A stretch of 58,094 bases of DNA from Beverwykella pulmonaria (GCA_001599595.1 BCHH01000008.1:1997986-2056079), one strand, 5' to 3'; shown: positions 1 to 12,032, numbered from the stretch's first letter. Made by a program: numbers and translations. The notes: generated by a model from the letters alone, not told the origin.

Positions 1-2324
1 ACATCAACCCTGATTCAACAGACAAAGACGGACGCACGCCGTTATCACGGGCAGCAGAGCATGGGCACGAAGCTGTCGTGGAGATGCTACTCGGACAGGA
101 CAGCGTCAACCCTGATTCAACTGACAAAGATGGACGCACACCTTTATCACAGGCAGCAGAGCATGGGCACAAAGCTGTCATGAAGATGCTACTCGAACAG
201 GATAGCGTCAATCCCGACTGTAAGGACAACTGCGGACGTACACCACTGTCGTGGGCTGTTTGTCACCCCGGGGAAATAGCGCAATCTCATTCTCTTTTCC
301 AAAACCAGAGAAGGCCACATGAAGCTGTGGAACTGTTGCTCAAACAGGACAGTGTTAATCCAAATGCTGAAGACAACATTGGCCGAACACCATTATATTG
401 GGCTGCAGATAGCGGGCATGAATTGGTGGTCAGTCTCCTGCTTGCAATGAGCGATGTTGACCCAGCTCCGTTGGACAAGGACAACCAGACTCCATTATCT
501 CGCGCCGCTGAAGCTGGATATAGAGCAATTGTGGAATTACTTGTTCCGAAAGACGGTGCTACGCTACACGTTTTGGTCCAAAAGGGACATGTGACTCTGG
601 TAGGATCGCTCCTTAAAGCGAAGTATAATGTTAATACTAGGGATGCTCTCAGCCAAACTCCATTGCATATTGCTGCTTCGACAGGCCACCTGGAAATAGC
701 AAGAAGACTCATTTCCTTCAGAGCAGACATCAATTCGAAGGATGTGCATGGCATGACCCCACTACGCTTAGCCATTCGATATAGGCATCCAGAGCTTATC
801 AAGTTACTTCTCGATAATTCTGCGCAAACAACAGACATCATGGCAGATGATTGGCTCGAGGCGTATGAGCAGAAGACGTCACATGTCAGTCTAGAATTAT
901 CGCAAATATCAAGCCGAAAGAATTCCGTGCGCTTTGTAGAAACAAGGCTCAACCACATGTTAGACGAACCAGGGAAGATAAGGCGTTTAGTGTATGTCTG
1001 ATCATATCCTTTTTTTCTTTGAAGGTGACAGCGCGCTGATTTTATGAAAGGTTCTTCGCAGATTATTCTAGATGGTCGAATTGTGTATTTCCTAATACAG
1101 TGGCTGTTCCGCAATCCAATAAATTGCCAATTTTCTCTCAAGTGCGGAACCACAACAAATGCATTAGCATCACTGTAGCCGGGCGTTTCCCCATCAGACA
1201 GAATTCCGGAAACCACAAACAATTCGCAATATCTGAGTGGGGTGAATGCGGAATAGCGTGGACTATGACCTCACCTACTGGAGCGGAAAGCCGGTCATAC
1301 TGGAAATCGATTGAGCACTTCAGCACACTACCCTACGGTTGGATTCCAGAGAACGGTGCTGACTTCTTCGCACTCTTTATGTAACATTTGAAAGGAAAAT
1401 GGCTGATATTATGTGGCCAAGCGGAGGAACATCTCTCCAAGCGTGTTAGTACAATTCAGCCCTGGCCCTTTTCGAACGCGTCTAATCAAATCCACGATCG
1501 ATGCAGCGCCTAGACCAATTATGTGAGAAGGGGGATAGTCACAAGCTGATACATCACCTTGCAGAAGATGCAAAGGGATGGGCTCAGCTTCGCAGTGTTC
1601 TCAGAACTCAGGTTCGCGAAGCTAGGAATTTTGCTGTAGAACATTGCCGCTGCTATGATCAAGATGAGGGTCTGAAAGTTATGCAGCAGGCAATAGATCA
1701 TTTTGACGCGGAAGTCAATGATCAGATCAACCAGCTAGAGCAAACAGTAAAGGATCTTTTACAGTTTGTTCGTCTCTCTCTTCATTTTTTGACCGTTACT
1801 GTTCCTCCTGTCCCTCTGTGTATTTCCTCATCAAAACTAATTCTAGCTAGGAATTCGCCTGGGTATCCATCAACGAGGCTCATAGATCAACAAGTATCGC
1901 AACAAGCATTAAGCGGCTTAGTTGGATTACAGTAAGATGTTGCCCCCAACAAAAACTTTTGGGGCTCACCACACACAGTTTATCTTTCTACCCGCCATGT
2001 TTGCCTCGGTAATATTTCGCCGCAATTCCTGTAGTTTGGAGCTAACCGGTTTAACGTGACAGAGCCTGTTTGGCATGAATGTGAATATATTGCAAAACAA
2101 TCCAGATTGGCGTTGGTATATTATTGTTGGAGGAGGCTTTCTAACCTTTACGTTCCTTACATGGCTTCTGTTTAAATACGGACAGGTTCGTTGAAACTTA
2201 CACCAAATATCCCCTCTTGTTACACTGACGAATAATATAGATCGAAAGATTAGTGGAGCAACACATTGGGACACGTCTTCAACGATGGTCAGATGGTTTG
2301 GCTGGTTGTGTATTGCCGTCTTAA
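1..2324 (+). pseudogene. Ankyrin-repeat protein with C-terminal CorA-like Mg2+ transporter domain, 5' partial, one premature stop
   Basis: The reading frame is open at the window edge, so the 5' end is missing. I infer seven exons: 1-991, 1051-1444, 1507-1767, 1851-1931, 1979-2008, 2063-2185 and 2241-2324, all GT-AG with introns of 47-83 nt. The first ~260 residues are ankyrin repeats; the first two are 34-codon near-copies at DNA level (102-bp period). Exons 4-6 encode a typical fungal CorA-like end: EFAWVSINEAHRSTS, then a first membrane helix, the GMN signature within SLFGMNVNIL, then NNPDWRWYI and a second helix. Such proteins are usually membrane-linked and are often grouped with NLR-like or incompatibility-type genes; the function is unproven. 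The one defect is an in-frame TAA at 1382-1384, between FFALFM and HLKGKWL, where relatives read straight through. No intron fits there. A CAA-to-TAA change would explain it. Family call is strong; pseudogene status depends on that one codon. Confidence 0.8.
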
Positions 2325-3329
2325 TCCAGCGTGAAGCCCAAGCTCACAACAGATTCACAATCAGAATCGCATCCGTACAGAATATCCTACTGACTTAGGG
2401 CCAACTACAAGATCTAAACGAGTCCAATTTTGGTATGTCTCACGCGAAGTCTACAGTCACGTGCCCTGGAGCTAAAAGAAGCTGGGGAGAAGGCCGCAGA
2501 GGCGGAGATGCAGCTTGTGGTTTACAATGCGGCTATGCTGTGGAAAATTAAGGAGCTGATCAACGTGGAGCGAGACACACCAATGAGGAGGCCGCGCAGC
2601 TTGAAACTCTGTCCACTGGTGTTGTTGTTTAATGTGTATCCCAGCTTGGATCTCTTTAAAAAGCGGTAAACCAGTATGAAGGTAATTATGGAGTTCGGTG
2701 CACTTTGCGGTGAAGACCATAACCTATGCACGATTTGGAGTCATTCTTCTGAGTGTTATTTTGGACCTGCATTCATTGCACTAGTCTAGGAGGGCAGCGT
2801 CGGCTGTCGCAGTTTCAAGCGTGAAATTTTGAGAGCATCGAAAACCTTACCCATATAAAGAAGGGTTCTGTGGATGAAGAGGATAAGTTTAACACGGAAG
2901 AAGATAAGAACTTATTTCTCTCCGTTGATTCCTTGTACAAAAGAGTTGCGGAAAGTGGTCTTTCCAGAGGGAAAGCGGCGGTTGAGGGAAGACTGACAGC
3001 TCTACTCCCGTATGAATGCTGTTCTTCCGCAAGCAAAGAAGGACTTAGACATTATAGAGTAATTGCGTTTGACTTTGTCAAGCCTGCATATTCCCTACGG
3101 AACAGTCTGGGTCAAACAAATGCGCTAACCCTTCTTATTGTTACATTAAAATTCGCCACAAAGTGATTTTTCTGCTTCTGAGAGTGTTATACTCATTCCT
3201 TTTTTTTTTCTTCGCTAATTACATGTGCAAATGATCATAGATGTGCCTGGCTAGCTATGGGCCCTGTTTTGGACCCGCAGGAACGAATCCTGTTTCGAGC
3301 TTGGATCTCTTTCCCGAGATCCGATCTAG
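2325..3329. other. Unresolved stretch with weak coding-like fragments
   Basis: No gene can be assembled here. Two plus-strand stretches look somewhat protein-like. One, at about 2460-2670, is Ala/Glu-rich and helix-forming (ALELKEAGEKAAEAEMQL). The other, 2870-3166, begins with an acidic segment and has no recognised domain. They lie between the ankyrin-CorA gene and the Ser/Thr-rich tail at 3330-3665 and could be decayed exons of a lost gene. I see no signal peptide, domain or consistent splice pattern that joins them. Confidence 0.25.
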
Positions 3330-3665
3330 TTATGGAATACACTCGACACAGTCACTCAATCCAACTTTCAAAGCCTCCTGGACCCGGTCCAGTCAGATAT
3401 CGTTTCATCCACGGCATCCGCTGCATCCACTGCATCTCCCCCAATCCATTCTCTAGCGTCCACCGCAATATCATCTACCGCAAACCCTTCACCCACGTCA
3501 AGTTCCTCATTGCCACCTACATCCACACCAACCAATACCGCGCCTCCGGTGGACAAAGGAGGACTCTCCATGGGCACTAATGCGGGTATAGGCATTGGTG
3601 TTGTTCTCGGAGTAATAGCTTTCGCCGGCGTAGGGTTATTCATTGCCAAAACTCTATATATGTAG
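3330..3665 (+). CDS. Possible 3' exon of a Ser/Thr-rich single-pass cell-surface protein
   Basis: The frame running to the TAG at 3663-3665 encodes a long Ser/Thr/Pro/Ala-rich stalk (for example SSTANPSPTSSSS). It is followed by a Gly-rich start, a hydrophobic helix (GIGIGVVLGVIAFAGVGLF) and a very short tail. This is the usual end of fungal wall-anchored surface proteins such as WSC-type sensors: a glycosylated stalk, one membrane span and a short cytosolic end. The frame is closed upstream by a TAG at 3327-3329, which could also be the last bases of an intron. No N-terminal ectodomain or signal peptide could be placed upstream, so this is either the last exon of a gene I cannot assemble or a truncated relic. 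Confidence 0.4.
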   Translation, partial: LWNTLDTVTQSNFQSLLDPVQSDIVSSTASAASTASPPIHSLASTAISSTANPSPTSSSSLPPTSTPTNTAPPVDKGGLSMGTNAGIGIGVVLGVIAFAGVGLFIAKTLYM

Positions 3666-6329
3666 AACTGGAGAGCGAACGCAAGTCTTACCCATAGCAT
3701 TATGAAATACGGTGCGCCTTCTCCCGTGGAACTGAGCGCATCACCCTAGGAATTATACGCTGGGTGGTCGCAGGCGACAGAACCTCCCCAACAGCCGGGC
3801 TGCCGACCAAAGCCTACGGGGGCAATTTGAAGACTGAGGGGGGGAATTAATGGCTGAGCTGCTTTGGAATATTAATACGTCTAGTGTTTAATGTAGGAAT
3901 AAATTCTAATTGAGCCCTTCTTTCTAAACTTATCGTCTTTTTTGAACGCTTTAACGCGCCTTAAGAGACAGACTCGCACAGATAAGAGAACGAAGATTTG
4001 ACTCTACATGAAAGTGTTCCATCCTTCAATATGAGTGGCACAGTGAGGCCCGCTCAGCTATTCCCTAAAAAATTCCCTTCTCAGACCGCGTCGTCTGCTC
4101 AACTGTGTGTGTACCTATCATCTAACGATCAACGGGTTTCCAGATCTATGTACCAAGGCGGCGAGTTTGGAGACCGCAGCTACAACCGCAACTCATAATC
4201 TTGCGTAACTCTACACCGCCGATACCTCGCTGAGAGGAAGGGATATCTGGGTTTGTTTGCTTTAAGCAATCTCGTTCCATGATTTCTGTGAGGGCTGTTG
4301 AAAGGCAGGCAAAGAAATAGGGAGTAGTGATATAGAATCATAGGAACAACACTTAGCTGTTCTATAGGCATTATGGAAGTAATATAGCGCCTGGGTTAAT
4401 CACTGAAATTTTGTGATTCGTCGCTTGAGAGGTAGAGCTGGTCACCTAGACATGCACTCAGTCACTATGGGAAATGCACTGAGCCACTTTCAAATATGCA
4501 GCGAATCCTTGTGAAGGATGTACTCAGCTAATATTAGCAATGCAGATCGAAGGCTACCACGCTATTCTTAATCCTCATGCGAGCGACAATCTTGATGAGA
4601 TGTCTCTATCTGTCTCTGCTGCACTCTTGCCAGGTCAGGTGGAGAAATGTTCCACTGAGCTGTTTTCATCTTATCGTCGTCCTCCTCCTTAGCCGACAAA
4701 ACACCTCTCAGGCAACACTATTTGTTGCCACCTCATTCACGATCTCTAGCTCAATGCTAAACGTCTTAGCCATTCCGACAAGTATTGCGGGTCGCTAATC
4801 AATGTACAACACTACATTCTCCTTCTGGACCACGGAGCGAGCATCACACATGATCGAGCTGTGCTCTGCTCGAACCGCTCTTCCTCAATACACTCGAGTG
4901 TCTCGCGCTAGTTTCTTCATGCTTGAGCAGGGCTTCAATAGTCTCTTTGAGGTATTCTTGGACCGCTTGTCTTACTCTTCATGACTTTCGTTTACATTCA
5001 GATACCCTCGCAGTGAATTTTCTCTGCTTCAGGCACTTTGTCTCTTGAGCAGTACGGCCAGCTCATCTCGCTGCCTCCATGGTCGTCCTTGCCAGATCAT
5101 GTCATCAAAATTTCTGAGAGTTGTGCCTAATATCGGAATCCATTGATTAGACAATCTAACATGTAATAAACTTGTTCTTGCCATCATCTTCTATCACTTT
5201 CCACCTGTGCCCCGCGAATGCATTCCACAATCATCCGAAGGATTTGAACATGCATCGCCTCAGCCAACCATTAGAAGTATACGAAGTACCCCCAACCAAA
5301 CATATAAATCCTAGAAGTCACTCCAACAAGCATGCGAAGTCATCCCTATCGTGCATACAAAATTACCCCAACCGACCATACGCTACCCCAAGTAACGCCG
5401 ATGGTATGGCTGAATCCATTTCCGAGCTCTGTCAGCGCCTCCCGATACAAGTGCGAAAGTGGAGGTCCGTGCCCCATCTGCGGGTGGAAATCCTTCTGGT
5501 CGAATGGGCAGTTGCATGGGTAGCATCAATGTCTTCCTTTCTCAAATTATCCAATTTGCATGTAAGTAGCATCCATCTCAGGGGCGCTAGGACATCTGAA
5601 CAGCGATAGCGAGACAGACTGTTGCAACCTCTGTGGGGCACAGGTGATACCTGCTTGCTATACAAGGCTAACAATATGCAATGAGATAAGCGATAAGCTA
5701 CGCCCCTACAACCACGCCGCAATATCAAGAGCGCTCGTTCTATCTAGAACATGACTGAAAATTGAGGTTATCTCCCAACGGGGTAAACGGTCGGCCTGCA
5801 GCAAGAAGCTAGGTACACTCCCGCCGATCAACCTGAATTCTTGGAAATGAAACAAGTCTGCCTCGTAGTAGTTATTGGATGGCTAGTCACGCTTCTTTGC
5901 TCTTCACTCGTTTGCTAACTGTCACCATATTTGCCTTCAACAATTGTATTATGGGATGGATGAGGCCGAACATAGATTGTATATCCAGATCGAGAGTGAG
6001 CTCCGGGTTTGGAAGATCAATCCCGCAGAAATGTAATGCATGTGAGCTGCGACAGTCCTAGCTTGTCTGCGCCGCATAGCATATATTCGTCCACGTTGCG
6101 CTCTGACCGTGCAATGTCCCGGAAGGCAAATTTGAAGCATTAATTGAGCCTGCCCCAAACAGGGAATTAGAAAAATCATCTCACTAGGTTCCGTATTTCA
6201 TTTGATCATTATACCGGTTTTTAGCAGCACTAAAAGCAGTACCTCCTGCATCAACCACTCAAGCTCTTACTGATTCTTCTTCTAACCCTAATCTTTATCT
6301 TCAAATCTCATCACAACTTAATTATCATC
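3666..6329. other. Gene-poor 2.7 kb
   Basis: Frames are short and interrupted on both strands. Apart from the minus-strand relic noted at about 4600-4985, nothing resembles a known domain. A plus-strand frame at 5172-5609 (145 codons) is open but has no recognisable motif and is more likely chance. The last ~120 bases before 6330 are pyrimidine-rich (repeated CTTC and CATC) and probably hold the 5' leader of the SDR gene. Confidence 0.5.
4600..4985 (-). pseudogene. Possible eroded protein-coding relic
   Basis: Read on the minus strand from about 4985, one frame gives a charged helical stretch (AVQEYLKETIEALLKHEETSARHSS) that closes at a TGA near 4845. Further on, another frame continues with protein-like text (ENVVLYID, then MAKTFSIELEIVNEVATN) broken by stops. 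Composition and the alternation of open stretches with stops suggest a decayed gene rather than random sequence. I cannot assign a family. It may be related to the other eroded NLR-type genes in the window, but that is speculation. Confidence 0.25.
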
Positions 6330-7349
6330 ATGATCAACGGCACACAACTAGACGGCATTGCCCTGGTTGTAGGGGTAAGAAGATCATACATGTCCATGGG
6401 CGAATCTATTGCTGACATCTTGTCACACAGTCTGGAAGTGGAATTGGGAAGGAGTCAGCATTCTCCCTTGCGGAGGCTGGGGCAAAAGTCGTGGTGTTTG
6501 CAGACATAAACGAAGAGACGGCAAAGGCCTCGTCTGAAGAAAGCAAGAGTTATGCAACCAACAAAGAATACCAAACCGCCACCTTCAAGATGAACGTACA
6601 AGATGAAAAGTCGGTGCAAGACATGGTAGACTTCGTGGTCAAAGAATACGGCCGCTTAGACTACTGCGTTAATGGCGCCGGAGTAAGTGAAGCGCATCCT
6701 CTCTCTCTCTTTCTCTCTCTTACCGCGAGAACAAATCTGACACTGCTTAGGTTGACAACGGCCTCCACCAACCGCTGGCGGACACTGATATTGAGAATTT
6801 TGATCGCATCATGAATATCAACACGCGAGGAAATCTTCTTTGTGTACGTGCACAGGCTGCCGCAATGCGCAAGCAGGTCCCAAAAACTTGGAAGAGCAGG
6901 AATGGTACACGTGATATTGGACGAGGCGCTATTGTCAATATCGCCTCTGCCAACTCGTTCGCTGGACTTCCCGGTAAAGGGTCATATACCATCTCGAAGC
7001 ATGCAGCAATGGGGATCACCAAGATGGCCGGTGAGTAAAGAACTCAATTCAGCCCTAGAGCTAGCTATAGCCGCTGACATGCTGAACAGGTCTTGATCAC
7101 TCTCCTGATGGCATCCGAGTCAATGCGGTATGCCCAACCTGGGTACGTACACCATTGCTAGACGAAGAGCTGAAGAAAAATCCCGAGGTCCAGGGTATGA
7201 TTTCGGCCATTGTACCAATCAAGCGTGCGGCTGAATGCGAGGAGGTGTCTGACACTGTTGCTTTCCTTTGCAGTCCTGCTGCAAGCTACATTAATGGCAC
7301 CAGCTTGCTCATTGATGCGGCCGTTACTACTACGGTGCGCCTCTTTTGA
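6330..7349 (+). CDS. Short-chain dehydrogenase/reductase (classical SDR)
   Basis: An NAD(P)-dependent oxidoreductase of 278 residues, normal for a classical SDR. Exons are 6330-6374, 6431-6682, 6751-7030 and 7090-7349, with introns of 56, 68 and 59 nt that all open with GTAAGN or GTGAGT. The start ATG follows a pyrimidine-rich leader, and the first intron splits the cofactor loop. Joined exons give the glycine motif GSGSGIG, the NGAG motif near residue 97, the active-site Ser in NIAS, and the catalytic pair YTISK (Tyr-x3-Lys). The end (INGTSLLIDAA) matches the usual SDR C-terminal segment. An acidic residue after beta-2 (FADIN) favours NAD(H) over NADP(H). It resembles fungal reductases annotated as cyclopentanol or levodione dehydrogenase-like, but the substrate is unknown. 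It stands alone, with no co-directional neighbour close by. Confidence 0.92.
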
Positions 7350-9368
7350 TAAACTGGCTGGTGCCTTAGCTACTACCTAGGTAGTCTACAACGTGACGCG
7401 CATCTGAGCTTTCATCTAACACGAAAAGTAGCATAGAATGATAGAAAATTGACCAGTTGAATCATATTTGATGTTTTCCACCTTGATTTCGAAATATGTG
7501 CTTTGTAGGCAGATGGGTGATTTAGATGTGCTCACAGTGAGATCCAGCTACTGCACCTATCCACTATAGTTTTGACTAGAATCTGTTTGGGCTCCTATCG
7601 ATTCTCATCGTATCAAGACGTTTGGTAAAAAGTGCCATCTTCAATTTAGATATGGAACACAAAACAAGGCCTCATTTTCTGCTTCGAAGTTGGAAGATGG
7701 GAGAACCCCTCAAATTACTCAGCTGGACACGAATGCAAAAGCCTAGGTAATCTGTGAGACGTACAAACGAGTCAGTCTGAGCATGAGGTATATAAAATTC
7801 TTTGAGGTACACGGGACAGGTTCTGAAATCGAGATTCCAAAATTGAGGTTCCGAAATCGAGGATCCAATCCTCTAAAGAATAAATGTATATATAAGGAGG
7901 TTAGAAGCCATATTAAGCCGATAGCTGGCACGAGGACTATATATATACCCATGCCAGAGGAACTAACTAGAATGGCAGTGCAGAAACACATGTGGCATGT
8001 GACAGGAATCGCAGGCTTAATCAAAGCAATTCTACTTGTAGAGTCGGATTATAATTCCCTCTAACGCCAGCTTTGAATCTATTAATCGGAAGTTGGCGGC
8101 ATACGATTATGTAATATCTCTGCCGATAGAGTGCACGAACTAGCCAGCGTCTGAGGTTAGAAAGTATCAGCCAATGTATTTGGATATGGGGAGACAAATT
8201 GCCATATCATGGTTGACGACGTATATAGCTACTTGAGACACAAATCATCAAACTGCTAGCATCTCCAAGAGCAGGAATAATAAAAACTGACTCCAAGAAT
8301 ACTGCTTAAAAGTCCTTGAAACTCTAAACACAGAGTTCATATCAGATCTTACATACGCCTCGATTCTCGGCGAAGTTCGTTGCAGACAAGATCCTTCACA
8401 GTAGTTTCAATTGAATCAGATCCGTAGACACTGGTAAAGCTCACTTCGAACCCAATAGATAAACCAAAGCAAGCGCCAAGGCGCGCAATGGTACGACATA
8501 GGTTGTGAGCTTTTCATTTACCCGGTATCTGTAGAGGCTATTCGACTGTTAGAAACAGTACTTGAGGGATTGCGATGCTCCTGGTCTATTTAAGATAGAC
8601 CCCTTAAACAAGAGAGGAACATAGTTAGCAGTTGTCTGAAAGGTATAACGTGTTCGCACGCACTACGTTCTAGTACAAAGTTGGATCCTTGATTGTATCT
8701 TGCAAGGCACTTTTTAAAGGAAGCGGTTTGAGAGTCCTAGAAGAGATGCGTTGGGAGCTATTCATCACTAAAGTAAGACTAGTTGATAATACCAAAGATG
8801 GGCGCCGGAGTGCCGGGTGAAATGGGATATCCTTTACACCTCTCTTCTACTCAGCTAAGAGAAATACGCAAGGCAACCTCCGGCAGACTCCAGCAGCGCA
8901 ATCATATTCTCTCGCCCCAGGACAGTAGCTGAGGGTAGAGATCCAGGAGGACTACAACCTTATGCGTGCTCTAATGAGTAGAAATGAAAGCAAACGAGAT
9001 CAAGACAAGGAGATTGAAGCTTTCTAGTCAATATACACATTGGCGTTCATGGGAACGGGCGTTGAATAGAGATGTGGCTGTGCAATTGGCCCCATCATGC
9101 CCGGATGTGCTCTGGGGCTTAGGGCTTTCTTGAAACGAGCAGGGCGAGAGACGTGGAAATTGTATAGTTATGTCTGGCCCACGTGAAGAACATTGTGTGA
9201 ATTGTTGTCCGTCACCTCCACAGCTGCTGAAGATTGATCTTCAATAGACCACTTCCGCTTCCCGCGAAATTTTCCCGGGCCGAACCGCGCCACGCCAAGC
9301 ATCTCGTTCACCCCCAATCGCATCTCTATCCGCGCCTCACTCCGTCTCGCAACCTTCAATCCGCAACA
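7350..9368. other. Intergenic 2.0 kb, no gene seen
   Basis: No convincing coding region. A 14-bp perfect palindrome (ACTACCTAGGTAGT) lies at 7372-7385, just after the SDR stop. Around 7815-7865 there is a short degenerate tandem repeat of about 16 bp with core GGTTCYGAAATCGAG. A 93-codon plus-strand frame at 7783-8064 has no recognisable feature. The last ~150 bases before 9369 are rich in CCGC and CCTC and probably contain the promoter and leader of the next gene. Confidence 0.5.
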
Positions 9369-10669
9369 ATGCGGTTTCTCAGGTCGTCGTTCGCTTTCGC
9401 TTTCCTTTCACCTCTTGCAATCGCATCTTCCGACCTACCGCTTAGCTGCGCGAACGGAAATGCCTCAAAGACTTGCTTGAAGCCGTTAGGGGCTGTTACG
9501 ACAGTTGTAACCGAGTCGTTCTACGTTGCAAAGCTACCATGTCTGGATTGCGCCATCAACGCTCAAGGTCTAAATAAGGGATATACACAGGGCGAGAACG
9601 ACTTGGTATGTATCGTCACTACCACTCCCCCCAATACGCCCAAGCTGACACGCCCACTACTCAGATCTTCAACATCTCCCGCTCGCGGAACCAAAACTAT
9701 GTCTTCCTCAACGATAAACAGATCTTCCCCTCGCTCGCCACTTCTCCACATCCTCCTATGATATTTGTTACTCAAGTGCCGCCCAACTTCACGCGCGCAA
9801 ATCTCGACGACTCGATTTCCTGCACGCAGAAAGCATGCCCAAACTACGATGGAAGATGTTGGTGCGTTGAACCTAGCTTGGGTGGTGTCGTCTTAGACTA
9901 CGACTACTCTGCACAGCAGTTGGGATGGCCCGAGGAGACGGACATGGAGAAGTGGGAGATTACATTCGACGCCATTGGAGGTGTCGGGGCGACATTCAAC
10001 CGGAGCGACCAGCTGATGCTGAGAATCATTGTGGAAGGCCGGAAAATACAAATGTACAAGGATGGGCCCGGTGAGGGCGCGCAAACCGACTCTTCGCTCT
10101 TTGAGCCCGCGAAGCCGGTGCTCGAGTGGAGATACGACCTAAAGATTTCCAGCGTGGAATTGGTGACGCGTGGCTACACGTTCCCCGACCGAGAAATACG
10201 CACGTTTGGGGAGAGAGTTCGCCATTTATTTGGAAAGGATATCGTGGGCAAGGATGGCCATGTCGTCTACATCCACGAGGAATGGGGCAGCTACGGCAAG
10301 GAGGGCTCCTTGGAGAATGGAATCGGCAAGATAATGCACGACTGGCCGTGGGATCTAATCTCTATTGTCATTGGCAGCATTCTCGCCGCAGCACTTGTGT
10401 TGTATGCCACCTACCGGCTGGCTATGCTAGTTCAGCAGCAGAGAGAACTTGCGCGATGGGACGGCATGGACGCCGTGTGGGAACGACTACGACAAGAGCG
10501 AAGCGATGAAGACGACGAAGCGGACGGGCTTCTCGAGGGCGGATACCGAGACTACTCGGACGATGATACACTGACCGGATACAAGGATGAAGCCATTGTG
10601 AACAAGCCGCTGCCGGCAAAACCGTTGCCAGACAAGCCTTTACCTCCCCTTCCCCTCATCGACGCCTAG
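9369..10669 (+). CDS. Type I single-pass membrane protein, fungal, function unknown
   Basis: Exons 9369-9605 and 9665-10669 are joined across a 59-nt intron (GTATGT...TCAG) to give 413 residues. The protein starts with a signal peptide (MRFLRSSFAFAFLSPLAIAS). A lumenal or extracellular domain of about 310 residues follows, with spaced cysteines, including CLDC near residue 60 and paired CPNYDGRCWC near 165, and several N-x-S/T sites. Next comes one membrane helix (LISIVIGSILAAALVLYA) and a basic, then acidic tail of about 100 residues ending in repeated PLPAKPLPDKPLPPLP units, a proline-rich motif that could bind SH3 domains. I do not recognise a characterised family; it resembles conserved hypothetical proteins of filamentous ascomycetes (possibly DUF7728-like, unchecked). 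The topology suggests an ER or cell-surface role. It converges on the acetyltransferase gene, with 111 bp between stops. Confidence 0.85.
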
Positions 10670-10780
10670 ATGGTTGGACAACAGGAGGTCCGTTTATATC
10701 CTTAGATTCTTACACATATTGATGCCCTCTGTTCTTCTTCATGTCTCCCCTATGCGCATCATTCTTCCACCTCAGTTACC

Positions 10781-11515
10781 TTATACATGCTTCCCCGTTC
10801 GCATAAACACATTCGCCGGCTTAACTCTCTTCTCAAATTCCTCATCAAGGGTATACACGACCTCGCCCGCAGCCCAAAATCCCATGCGCTCATACACCCC
10901 CCTTCCCATACTACTCGCCTCGGTCGTAGCCTCCAATCTCCTCTTCTTCGCCTCATCAAGCCCAAACTGCACCAACTTCCCCGCGATTCCTTTGCGCTGA
11001 AAATCAGGGTCCACTGCGCAGATGTCCAGCACGAAGACTGCAGGCGGCGTCGCTTTCTCCTTCTCTTTCACATACGCCAATCGCCGTTTAACCAGCGATG
11101 CAAAGATCTGACTCGTAAACCGCTGCTCAGTCTCGTTATCTGGGTGCAGTGCCTCGACTGCAGCCTTCCCTCCCAAGTCGTCAGTCGGAGGGTCGCCGTG
11201 GCCGGGGGCGAAGGACGCTTGTTGCCATATCGCGAAGCCGACGACTTTGCCGTCTACGGTGGCTTTGAGGAACAGCGTGTTGGGCCGCCCCTCATTATCT
11301 TTCGTTACAGACTCGAAACGCGAGACCAGACGTTGAACTCCCTCAGCAACGCCAGAATCGGTCTCCCAGCGTGGATTCACCGCAATCCATATCGCGTCGT
11401 TTGTTTGGCGGCCGAAGGTCGCGGCGGCGCAGTGGAAGGCAGGTGTGAGGTCGGAGGGGTCAGTGATAAGGGAGACTTGGATGTCCTCTTGGCCAGGGGC
11501 GGCTTCGGAGGCCAT
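10781..11515 (-). CDS. GNAT-family N-acetyltransferase
   Basis: An uninterrupted 244-codon gene. Members of this family transfer an acetyl group from acetyl-CoA to an amine. The core is visible in the C-terminal half: a beta-4 strand (VFVLDICAVDPDFQ) followed by the acetyl-CoA pyrophosphate loop QRKGIAGKLV (Q/R-x-x-G-x-G/A), then a helix and the late YERMGF motif that is usual for GNATs. An earlier hydrophobic strand (KVVGFAIWQQ) is the antiparallel strand before it. The N-terminal third, with SDLTPAFHCAAATFG, matches fungal small-molecule GNATs. No targeting signal is seen, so it is probably cytosolic; the acceptor is unknown. The first ATG at 11515 fits the family length. It is tail-to-tail with the membrane protein gene. 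Confidence 0.9.
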   Translation of the reverse strand: MASEAAPGQEDIQVSLITDPSDLTPAFHCAAATFGRQTNDAIWIAVNPRWETDSGVAEGVQRLVSRFESVTKDNEGRPNTLFLKATVDGKVVGFAIWQQASFAPGHGDPPTDDLGGKAAVEALHPDNETEQRFTSQIFASLVKRRLAYVKEKEKATPPAVFVLDICAVDPDFQRKGIAGKLVQFGLDEAKKRRLEATTEASSMGRGVYERMGFWAAGEVVYTLDEEFEKRVKPANVFMRTGKHV

Positions 11516-12032
11516 AGTGATAGGAAGGGGGAGAAATCGTCCTTGGTGGGGTTCTCTTTGGTGTCTTAGGTGCCGAAAAGCTCGTTATTGATAGCCTGTC
11601 TAGCGTCCTGCACAGCCTGCGTGATTGTACTTGTTGGCGTATGGCTAGTTCACCTAGTGGTGTTTAGAAGTGGATCGTAGCGCTTCTCTGTTACATAGAC
11701 TGTGTCCTGCTGATGAGAAGGTATGCTGCTGGAATTTTCGCCTTATAACAATGGCTTGCCCGCTTGATTAAATGAGAACTGCTTTGAGATCTCCTTACGA
11801 AGGAAATGTACAGACTTATACGTAGAACAGCAGTGTCTCTTCCCAGGAACGACAACGCGAAGCGCATTTACTACAGTCGCGGTCCCGGAATGCCCCTCTC
11901 GGCGCTTCCGTTCCATATCAAACTTTACCCCTCCATGCATGCCCACGAGTCAGTTCGCCATGCTAATATCACGTCACTGTCAAAGCTCCACGTTTTCTCA
12001 ACCCCGCTCTCATGAACGTCGAATACCGTATA
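11516..12032. other. Upstream region of the acetyltransferase gene
   Basis: No gene seen. The ~60 bases adjoining 11515 are presumably the leader and promoter of the minus-strand GNAT gene. The remainder has only short frames and ends at the left terminal repeat of the transposon-like element. Confidence 0.5.

Noticed and set aside
287..1222. Minus-strand 311-codon frame opposite the ankyrin repeats
   Set aside because: It is antisense to a clearly coding ankyrin domain, has no motif of its own, and arises from the codon bias of the repeats.
7372..7385. 14-bp palindrome after the SDR stop codon as a terminator
   Set aside because: Fungal polymerase II does not use hairpin terminators of this kind, and a perfect palindrome of this length without a loop is not informative by itself.
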